DNA of 64,000 nt. Origin: Hydractinia symbiolongicarpus (taxonomy: Eukaryota; Cnidaria; Hydrozoa; Anthoathecata; Hydractiniidae). The translations under genes were made by a program, and so were the position numbers. The stretch spans positions 30,033,851 to 30,097,850 of the forward strand of contig NC_079877.1 in assembly GCF_029227915.1 (NCBI RefSeq). The letters are read 5' to 3'. Under the pieces are notes generated by a model that saw nothing but the letters and a program-made list of their open reading frames with translations, searched no databases and was not told the DNA's origin. Positions 57,780-64,000 of this stretch are shown here, piece by piece (position 1 is the stretch's first letter; each line of letters starts with the position of its first letter).

Positions 57780-59100
57780 ATGGAATACGGAAAAAGGTTA
57801 AATCCTGAACGATCTCTTAGAACTGCTCATGGTGTAAAAGGATCACACCAAAAAGTAATTGTGACACACAATCCAAGTGACATTGATCAAAACCAGTTGC
57901 TTTTGATTAGGTTTCCTAATTTAGGTAGCGATGATGTTATTGTTCCAGGTACTTCAAAACTAAGTTTCGACGTTGAACTCGAGTCAAAAGCCGACACGAA
58001 AAGAACATTGGTCTCTAATATTGGAAGAGCGATTGTAAAAAAGTTGGCCATCAAGTTTGAGGGTACCGAGATTTTGAGCATTGATGACTTTGATCTTTTC
58101 GGATGCTACAGAGATTTATGGATAACCAAGTATGAAAAGAGAAATGCAATCAGACAAGGCATCATATCCAATGATGGGTGTACGAAAAACTGTATGAAAT
58201 TGAGGGTAAGCGCTTCGGATAAAGACGCATCCGATGTCTCAGACAAAGCCATTGCTGATGCATACAAAAACAAGTTCACCATACCACTAGATTTTGAAAT
58301 GTTAGATAGCACGATTCCATATTATCAAGCTGGATTAGGGAATAGGTTATTTTATGAGATCACATTCAATAATTATGACAGGGTTGTATTATCAACTCCA
58401 ACCAAACCTTCCGGTTCTGCCACGGCACCAGCACCGGACGCTAAATACAAAATAACTAACATATCTCTCGAATATGAGATTGTGACACAACCAACCTTAG
58501 CCAGATTCATTTTAAATGAATACGAAAACATGGCTTTACGTATACGATAGGTTTTTGAGACATAGACAAATTAGAGTGGATAAGTCGGACACAACGTGGA
58601 ATTGGTCATTCAATACACCTTGTAAATCTTTGAAGGGTATATTGGTTTTGTTTGAAGACGAACAAGCCTACAAACGAGATACCGGTAAGTTCTACAATCC
58701 GAAAATTAAAAAGGTATCCGCCATAGTAGAGGGTAAGCCTAACCAACTTTTTGCTCAAGGTATGCAGCCGTTTGAACATTACAATGAAATTTGTAAGTAT
58801 TTTGCCGAGGGTAAACCAAAGGATGTCAATGCCAGCGAAATCAAAAAACATCTGCAATTACATGATGTAAAAGTCTCCGATTACTTAACTAACAAATATG
58901 CTCTATGGTTAGATTTCAGAACCATAGGTGAAAACTCCCTGCATGGGACCGGTCGACGGATTGAAAATGCAAGTGAGGGAATCACCCTACAAATTGAAAA
59001 GACAGCAGAAACCGCAGGATCCTTAAACGCCTATATACATCTAATCATGGACGCTCAACTAAACATTCAAAACGGTGAAATTATGGATGTACTTTATTAA
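57780..59100 (+). pseudogene. Major capsid protein (double jelly-roll), frameshifted
   Basis: Two overlapping frames, 57780-58550 (256 aa) and 58516-59100 (194 aa), together form one capsid-like protein of about 440 residues. The first frame starts MEYGKRLNPERSLRTAHG and contains beta-rich blocks such as RFPNLGSDDVIVPGTSKL. The second holds KSDTTWNWSFNTPCKSLKG, LWLDFRTIGENSLHGTG and RRIENASEGITLQIEKTAE, a pattern I associate with PLV-type double jelly-roll capsid proteins. A +1 shift in the 35-nt overlap (58516-58550) is needed to join them; a short T run at 58535-58537 is the likely spot. The frame-2 ATG comes directly after a TAA, so it is not a convincing natural start. The gene lies 6 bp before the packaging ATPase, as expected for a morphogenesis module. 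Confidence 0.75.
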
Positions 59101-59106
59101 GATAGA

Positions 59107-59718
59107 ATGGCGAAAAACACACTTTACATGAAAGAGCCCCACACAGCATTATTCGTTGGTCCTACGGGATGCGGAAAATCCAAACGTGTTGTAAAATTAT
59201 TAGAGAATGAATACTTTGATCACTTCGATTTAATCGTGATTATATGCCCAACATTAAGATGGAATAAAACATATAGGGACCGAAAATGGTTTTGGAACGA
59301 CAGATATGTGATTCTAATTGAGCCGGGAGGTATGTTATATGAATGGATTTGAAAGATGACGGATTTCTGTGCCGGATACAAAACCTTATTCCTGATCGAC
59401 GATATCATCGCAGATGAGAAACTAGACAAAAAGAGACAGCCATTGCTAGAGTTGGCCTTTAGCGGACGACATCGAAACCACACTATGTGGCTACTCACAC
59501 AATCATACACCGCTATACCAAAAAATTTACGAAGGCAAGCTAAAATGTTATATGTGTGGTATCCAAAAGACAGACAAGATCTCGCAACTATTCATGAAGA
59601 GAATGATGTCATTGAATCACGATCAGAGATACAGACGGTTAAGGAAAGGCTAAAAGATGGCAAATACACACATTTAGTCATGAGAATGGAACATCCAAGA
59701 ACTTACGTGATTTGCTAG
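59107..59718 (+). pseudogene. A32-like packaging ATPase with in-frame TGA
   Basis: A single frame of 203 codons plus stop, interrupted by one TGA at 59350-59352. Before the stop: Walker A GPTGCGKS at residues 18-25. After it: Walker B LFLIDD, and a glutamine-bearing sensor strand WLLTQSY. These are the marks of the FtsK/HerA superfamily ATPases that pump DNA into capsids of Polintons, PLVs, virophages and large DNA viruses. The length is typical of the short PLV forms. The ATG at 59356 would lack the Walker A loop, so it cannot encode an active enzyme alone. The gene starts 6 bp after the capsid stop, implying co-expression. Confidence 0.85.
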
Positions 59719-59905
59719 ATTTGATGTTTTTTTGTTACAAGACTCTTGTAACAAAAGTATAAGAAGAATTTAACAGATCTACAGGACTCCTATAGATTTC
59801 TTGAAATCTCCTATAAGACTCCTATAAGACTACTGTACAGCAAATTACAGCAGATTTTTAGAAATCTACAAGAAGATATAAGAAAATTACAACAGATCTA
59901 ACAAA
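59719..59905. other. Hairpin-rich intergenic region
   Basis: Three inverted repeats: TTGTTACAAG/CTTGTAACAA with a 3-nt loop (59732-59754), AGATTT/AAATCT (59794-59809), and a second AGATTT/AAATCT (59852-59867). Also repeated CTCCTATAAGA units at 59808-59830. It separates the ATPase from the next gene; a termination or RNA-processing role is possible but not shown. Confidence 0.7.
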
Positions 59906-60532
59906 ATGATAGAATATATCAGTTTCATAATAGTATTACTAGTACTAGTAGTACTACTAGTAGTACTTAGTTTTTGCTTTTTTTGTGTTAAAAAATACCT
60001 ATCGCTATTGAAAATGGCTGAAACGGCAATTGATAACTTAATTGCTATTCCGGGTCCTCCATCCGAGGATGGTAAGAGACAAAAATTGCTGGAGTGTGTG
60101 TTACCCGGAAATAGCAAGCTATACCTGGGTAAAATGTATACGGACGATCAAATTCAAAAGCTCAAAGATGATGAGGTAAAGAAACTATTTGGTATATATG
60201 AAGCTAAACTATCAGGTCAAATGGTAAAGTCCTTGGGACAATCAATCATTCACATGTATTCCATGGGAGCTTGTACAGTCTTGGGAATAAACAATCAAGG
60301 CGCATTGAGCAATGACCTGGAAAATGACCCCTTCTTAAACTCTGCCCTTCAGAGATTCACATGTGACTTATATTATAAATTCGGCTCATTGTTAGCATCA
60401 CTCAGTGTTGATCTCATTACGGGTAGGAATTACATCGCTGGAAGAAATTTAAACGCAAATAATAATATAAATACAACAGATAATAAAGATGTCAGAGGAA
60501 CAGACTCAGACTCCTATTCAGGTGACAACTAA
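59906..60532 (+). CDS. Membrane-anchored PLV protein, unknown function
   Basis: 208 aa, intact. Residues about 4-28 are a strong hydrophobic segment (ISFIIVLLVLVVLLVVLSF), encoded by a low-complexity AGTACTAGT run. A soluble, mostly helical domain follows, with YTDDQIQKLKDDEVKKLFG and then a region rich in small and hydrophobic residues (SIIHMYSMGACTVLGI). The C-terminus is low complexity with many N, D and S. The layout fits a type II or signal-anchored virion membrane protein, but I know no function. The next gene starts inside its last 44 nt in another frame. Confidence 0.65.
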   Translation: MIEYISFIIVLLVLVVLLVVLSFCFFCVKKYLSLLKMAETAIDNLIAIPGPPSEDGKRQKLLECVLPGNSKLYLGKMYTDDQIQKLKDDEVKKLFGIYEAKLSGQMVKSLGQSIIHMYSMGACTVLGINNQGALSNDLENDPFLNSALQRFTCDLYYKFGSLLASLSVDLITGRNYIAGRNLNANNNINTTDNKDVRGTDSDSYSGDN

Positions 60533-60873
60533 GAACCCTAAAAAGGTTGAAGCGGGTAAGAGGTTGGCGGAATACAACCGTAAAATGCGGGAAGAATATA
60601 AAAAAAGCGGCCATGGCACAAACACAGCCGACGCCTCAGACACAGCCGACTCAGGAAGACAATGCGGAAGAGGCAGAACCTACCATAGTCCCAAATGAAA
60701 AGCCTATGAACTACGCTATAGGGGGAATAATAGCCATCGGTTTGGTTGGTGGATTTGCTTATTTTGTGTATAAACAGAAAGACAATGTACTATTTGCTAT
60801 AACTGGGCCGAAGGGTACCCCACCACAAAAATCCAAAACACCTATGAGAATAAGTAAACTTGAAATGGAATAA
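60489..60873 (+). pseudogene. Small membrane protein, frameshifted
   Basis: Frame 60489-60698 begins MSEEQTQTPIQVTTKNPKKV and includes EAGKRLAEYNRKMREEYKK, a basic helical N-terminus. Frame 60547-60873 carries a Q/T/P/E-rich linker, a transmembrane segment (MNYAIGGIIAIGLVGGFAYF) and a basic tail. Basic N-terminus, linker and membrane anchor make sense as one protein of about 125 aa. A +1 shift joins them, most likely at the A7 run 60600-60606. The start overlaps the preceding gene by 44 nt. The function is unknown. Confidence 0.6.
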
Positions 60874-60878
60874 AGGGA

Positions 60879-60896
60879 TAATATAGCGATATTATA
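60879..60896. other. Intergenic hairpin
   Basis: ATAATAT and ATATTAT pair around AGCG between two genes. The only clear structure in this 44-nt gap (exact arms 60878-60895, give or take one base). Confidence 0.6.
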
Positions 60897-60917
60897 ATCT
60901 CACAGTATAGAAATAAC

Positions 60918-61145
60918 ATGGACAAGAAAAGTATAATCAACGATATATATAAAGCATCAGTCGTCTGCGTTTTTGCTGTAGGCTATTCAATGCTAGGAAA
61001 AAAGGTGTTAAAAATGTCACCACCCTCAATTCAAAAGTTTGACTTGGAAGATACCGGAAAGCTAGTCACCATCGTCGCCTCTAGTGAAATGTCAAGGGAA
61101 TACTTAATTAAGCAAAAGATTATACCTGAAACTATAAATATCTAA
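60918..61145 (+). CDS. Small PLV protein, unknown function
   Basis: 75 aa, intact. An amphipathic start (MDKKSIINDIYKASVVCVFA) includes a weak hydrophobic segment at residues 11-26. A conserved-looking middle, SPPSIQKFDLEDTGKL, is followed by a mixed charged C-terminus. It ends 2 bp before the next start codon, so the two are probably co-transcribed. Not recognised beyond its place in the cluster. Confidence 0.6.
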   Translation: MDKKSIINDIYKASVVCVFAVGYSMLGKKVLKMSPPSIQKFDLEDTGKLVTIVASSEMSREYLIKQKIIPETINI

Positions 61146-61147
61146 AC

Positions 61148-61577
61148 ATGGCTTCAATTGCAATGATGTTGGGAGGGGCCTTAGCCAATGCTTTGGCTTT
61201 TACAGGCTCAAGCTATCTCTTTTTCAAGCTTATCAAAAGACAGAATTGATAAGGAAAGAAAGCATCATGATCTAGCCATAGAACAGCTGCAAAAAGCTCA
61301 GGTTTTGTGGCAACGTAAAAGACAAGAGAGAGTAGACTTTATCAATAAGCAGCTCAGACTTGAAAAGAAGGCCGAAGGAAAATTCATAGAGCTAAACGAT
61401 GCAATGCGTGAATATAAAAAAGTGTTTGGAGATAGATCAATTCTTACGGATCTACCGCGGGAACCTGTATTGAGCGACTTTTATACACCTAGTAAGGATC
61501 AACATGAAAGGGAATTGGCCTTTATCGCGCTAAGTATGATCGGTGTCGGTGGTGCTGTGTGGTATTTCGAAAGATAG
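61148..61577 (+). pseudogene. Small coiled-coil membrane protein, frameshifted
   Basis: The ATG at 61148 gives MASIAMMLGGALANALAF, a hydrophobic N-terminus, in a frame ending at TGA 61247-61249. The other frame, open through 61188-61577, supplies a long charged helix (HHDLAIEQLQKAQVLWQRKR and on), then LPREPVLSDFYTP and a C-terminal hydrophobic segment (ELAFIALSMIGVGGAVWYF). Together they give a protein of about 140 aa with a membrane segment at each end. A +1 shift is needed between 61188 and 61249, probably at the T5 run 61220-61224. The ATG at 61188 lies in the wrong context to be the natural start. The function is unknown. Confidence 0.65.
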
Positions 61578-61610
61578 TACTCCTAGTACTCCTAGTACTA
61601 CCGGTACTCT

Positions 61611-61633
61611 ATGTTACATGATGCGTGTAACAT
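61611..61633. terminator. Hairpin between convergent genes
   Basis: ATGTTACA and TGTAACAT pair around a 7-nt loop, midway between the stops of the 61148 (+) and 61651 (-) genes. The stem resembles the TTGTTACAAG hairpin after the ATPase gene. A bidirectional end signal is a reasonable guess. An AGTACTCCT repeat precedes it (61577-61607). Confidence 0.4.
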
Positions 61634-61650
61634 ATAATCTATACAAGGAT

Positions 61651-62939
61651 CTAACGCTTTGTCACGAAATAGGTGTATATCAGACCTCCGATTCCAACTA
61701 TCAAAGCCCACAAATTTTGACTCAACCAACCAACCGCTTCTTTCGCTCTATTGAGTATCCACGATACTATTGATCCTATTATACCGGGTAGGGTTGCAGC
61801 CGCCACCCCGGCCAACCTTTCCAAGAGAGATCCCAACGCATTCAACTTGTTTTTTATCCAGGACCGGAGGTCCTTTGCACCACCTTCGGTTGTACAACCC
61901 TTTTCATGATTTTGTGCGTTACCGGTGGATGACCCCCCACCCCCAGGCGTCAAAGTTTCTACGAGAAGGCCGATAACCATGCCAAATGCCGTTAGTACAC
62001 TGACAACAGTGATACCCTGCTCACGGAATAGTGTTCGTATCTTCTCACCCAATGTTGTATCTTTGTCAACGAGTTTAGTAATCGTCTCCTTGATGCTTGT
62101 TATTTGACTTTTAAGTTTACCTTTGAGAATAACAATAATCTCTTGCCGACCTTTCAACTCATTTTGCAAACCTTCCAACCTTTCCCTTCATTTTGTTGTT
62201 CCTCGGTCATATTTGGTGTGTTTTCCATCTCTTCCAACTTGTTTTTTTCTCTGTCAATATGCTGTTCGAGCTGAACCTTTTTTGCAACTTCATCCTGAAG
62301 AATTCCTCTTATGTTTCTCAATGATCTATCCAATCCTAGCAATTCACGCATAGGATATTCAAATAGATCACCGGTCTGGGTTGCTTCATGGTCTACAGAT
62401 TGTTTTTTGACCAATGAAATTAAATCTTCCGTACTGTTTACCACATCCCCAGATATAGCTTCTAATTCTACATCACTTGCTGTTTCTATTTTAGATGATG
62501 AGGGTAGTTCTTCTTGTATTTTGTTTAGCTTAGCTGCCTGTCGGGCTGTAATCTCACCTTTTGGTATGTCAAAACCTAAATTACGCAGCCTTCTCTTGCC
62601 TAATATATCTGATATAGTACCGGTGGCCCTTAGTCTTCCATTGTTTGTCAAAGGTTCGTTTTTACCTCTGTAGTATAATTCACCATCCTTAATTTCAAAA
62701 AGGTCTGTATGTAGCACCTCAGGTTTTGACAGGGATCCTTCAGATAATCTATCATACAACCCCTCAACTAGTTCCTGCAAAACTCTAGTATTCTGACTGA
62801 GACCTCCGAATGATGTTTCTTCCTTACCCGGTGTGTGTATTTGTACTCGTGTACGGTCCCTGGTGGGTATGAGTGGTAAAGTTTCATCGGTACCTTCATC
62901 CGGTCTCCCATGGTCTCCAAAAGGGTCAATGTCTGCCAT
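61651..62939 (-). pseudogene. Large membrane protein of the PLV module, frameshifted
   Basis: Two minus-strand frames, 62939-62154 (261 aa, starting MADIDPFGDHG) and a frame open from 62187 to 61651. The first is hydrophilic, with an N-terminal D/E/P/R-rich region and a C-terminal coiled coil (KKVQLEQHIDREKNKLEEME). The second continues the coiled coil, then has a transmembrane segment (ITVVSVLTAFGMVIGLLVE), a glycine-rich turn and two or three further hydrophobic segments up to LWALIVGIGGLIYTYFV. They read as one protein of about 425 aa with a -1 shift in the 62156-62187 overlap. The function is unknown. Coiled coil plus C-terminal membrane region would fit a virion membrane protein, which is inference. 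The same break is present in the downstream copy of this segment. Confidence 0.65.
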
Positions 62940-62991
62940 TTTTTATTATTTAGAGGATAGTTTTTTCTTTTTAATAAGGTAATAAACTAAA
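62940..62991. promoter_or_regulatory. Divergent intergenic promoter candidate
   Basis: The 52-nt gap between two divergent starts contains TTATTATTTAGAGGATAG followed by a T run (62943-62966). The same sequence stands at 63496-63520, also just before a start codon, with the same TAAAATGGCCGA start context. Conservation in front of two paralogues suggests a promoter or leader; it could also simply be part of the gene duplication. Confidence 0.45.
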
Positions 62992-63459
62992 ATGGCCGAG
63001 TATTCGAGGGAGGAAAACACGTTTAAAACAAACACACTTAATTCCCAACTTGACGAGTTGGTAAAACTACAAAAGAAATTCCGGGACAAGGAGTATAAAT
63101 ACAACAAAGCACTAAACCGATTAGTGATTTCGCGCATAATCTTGGAAACCTTAGCCGTTACCAGTTCGATAGCAGCTACCGCTACCATTATTAGAAAATT
63201 TAGGAATTCTATAGGACTTTCCGGTATATGCCTATCCAGCTCCGTTTCCCGTGCCATTATCGTAGCATTGATTAAGAGAAATCGAAATAAACTTAACAAA
63301 GTCATGAAATCATGTCATGTTGTAACATCTGCTATTGATGTGTTTGAAAGCACTTTATCACGGCAACCGTCTGATAATATTAGCCGCATGGAATTTCAAT
63401 GTTTGCATGGTATATGCTATGAAGCTCTTGAAAAAATAAGTAAAATAGATGGAGAGTGA
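62992..63459 (+). CDS. Coiled-coil protein, paralogue A
   Basis: 155 aa, intact. The N-terminal helix has NSQLDELVKLQKKFRDKEYK, then a hydrophobic stretch (ISRIILETLAVTSSIAATAT) and a C-terminal helical domain. Compared with the 63536 paralogue, it lacks about 12 residues right after the start (the KIYPKLPTAPE segment). Function unknown; probably a structural or membrane-associated protein of the module. It starts 52 bp from the divergent 62939 start. Confidence 0.6.
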   Translation: MAEYSREENTFKTNTLNSQLDELVKLQKKFRDKEYKYNKALNRLVISRIILETLAVTSSIAATATIIRKFRNSIGLSGICLSSSVSRAIIVALIKRNRNKLNKVMKSCHVVTSAIDVFESTLSRQPSDNISRMEFQCLHGICYEALEKISKIDGE

Positions 63460-63495
63460 AACATTCTCAAAAGAATCATGAAAGGCGGGTTTTTT

Positions 63496-63520
63496 TTATT
63501 ATTTAGAGGATAGTTTTTTT
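63496..63520 (+). promoter_or_regulatory. Second copy of the upstream motif
   Basis: Repeats the TTATTATTTAGAGGATAG plus T-run sequence of 62943-62966, 15 bp before the ATG at 63536. Confidence 0.45.
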
Positions 63521-63535
63521 TTGTAATAACCTAAA

Positions 63536-63724
63536 ATGGCCGATCTTAAGATTTATCCAAAGTTACCCACCGCTCCCGAGTATTCGAGTGAGCAAGACAA
63601 GTTTAACACAAATACAGTTAATTCCCAACTTGATGAGTTGGTAAAATTACAAAACAAATTCCGGGACAAGGAGTATAAATACAACAAAGCACTAGACAAC
63701 AGTGATACCCTGCTCACGGAATAG
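63536..63724 (+). pseudogene. Coiled-coil protein, paralogue B, cut by duplication
   Basis: Starts MADLKIYPKLPTAPEYSSEQ and continues NSQLDELVKLQNKFRDKEYK, matching paralogue A. Homology stops at KAL, where the duplicated segment begins (63695). The last nine residues come from reading that segment on the wrong strand, so this is a 5' fragment of a longer gene. Confidence 0.75.
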
Positions 63725-64000
63725 TGTTCGTATCTTCTCACCCAATGTTGTATCTTTGTCAAGGAGTTTAGTAATCGTCTCCTTGATGCTTGTTATTTGA
63801 CTTTTAAGTTTACCTTTGAGAATAACAATAATCTCTTGCCGACCTTTCAACTCATTTTGCAAACCTTCCAACCTTTCCCTTCATTTTGTTGTTCCTCGGT
63901 CATATTTGGTGTGTTTTCCATCTCTTCCAACTTGTTTTTTTCTCTGTCAATATGCTGTTCGAGCTGAACCTTTTTTGCAACTTCATCCTGAAGAATTCCT
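63695..64000 (-). pseudogene. Partial second copy of the 61651-62939 gene
   Basis: Matches 62002-62307 base for base apart from C/G at 62070 versus 63763. It covers the coiled-coil and first membrane region of the minus-strand protein and includes the same frame break. The C-terminal half is absent because the copy begins inside the gene, at 62002. It runs off the window's right end. Confidence 0.85.

Noticed and set aside
58516-58550. Programmed +1 frameshift in the capsid gene
   Set aside because: No recognisable slippery site with stimulator, and other genes in the module have similar breaks, so a mutation or sequence error is more likely.
56577-59352. Alternative genetic code with TGA as sense
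   Set aside because: Only two in-frame TGAs, both in genes of a module that also has frameshifts. Decay or error explains them better, and tryptophan is otherwise encoded by TGG.
57198-59510. Minus-strand frames opposite the capsid and ATPase genes
   Set aside because: They lie antisense to well-supported genes and show no domain pattern.
61770-62673. Plus-strand frames opposite the 61651-62939 gene
   Set aside because: The minus-strand frames have coherent coiled-coil and membrane segments, and the duplicated start motif supports that strand.

Overview
The window is eukaryotic nuclear DNA, probably from an invertebrate animal. The evidence is Pol III type tRNA genes with metazoan-like tRNA-Leu bodies, Helitron-type insertions, and a Polinton-like virus (PLV) gene module of the kind found in animal genomes. 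A cnidarian-like host is my best guess, with low confidence, since no host protein-coding gene was recognised.

Bases 1-55426 are one very long tandem array. The unit is 1060 bp, exactly periodic for the first 17 units and then varying through small indels. Each unit carries two tRNA-Leu genes on the + strand, one with anticodon AAG and one with anticodon UAG, about 593 bp apart start to start. I place about 100 tRNA loci, including remnants. The left part is highly homogenised and shows a 9-unit (9540-bp) higher-order repeat with evidence of unequal exchange. The right part is increasingly diverged, with indels, anticodon swaps, half-unit recombinants, genes lacking the anticodon arm, and a 3343-bp higher-order repeat at 36.3-43.0 kb. 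This looks like the decaying right edge of a tRNA satellite whose core lies to the left of the window.

Two foreign insertions sit in the array at almost the same unit position. The one at 30745-31411 has the marks of a non-autonomous Helitron: 5' TC, 3' hairpin then CTAG, and insertion between A and T with no target duplication. The one at 34160-36070 has a related 5' end and carries a CpG-rich promoter-like segment plus a degenerate minisatellite. Its right end does not match a simple Helitron terminus.

Bases 55427-55979 are a boundary region without genes, holding a 75-bp direct repeat and a long C-rich (G-quadruplex on the other strand) tract.

Bases 55980-64000 are the virion-morphogenesis part of a PLV or Polinton relative: a double-jelly-roll major capsid protein, an A32-like packaging ATPase, a possible minor capsid protein, and a set of small membrane or coiled-coil proteins of unknown function. 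One gene runs leftward (55980-57068), a rightward cluster follows (57148-61577), then one leftward gene (61651-62939) and a rightward pair of paralogues (62992 onward). Most of the larger genes are broken by single-base frameshifts or an in-frame TGA, so this is a recently decayed endogenous copy, or one with assembly errors. No DNA polymerase B, integrase, protease or terminal inverted repeat was seen. The window ends inside a tandem duplication of about 1.69 kb.
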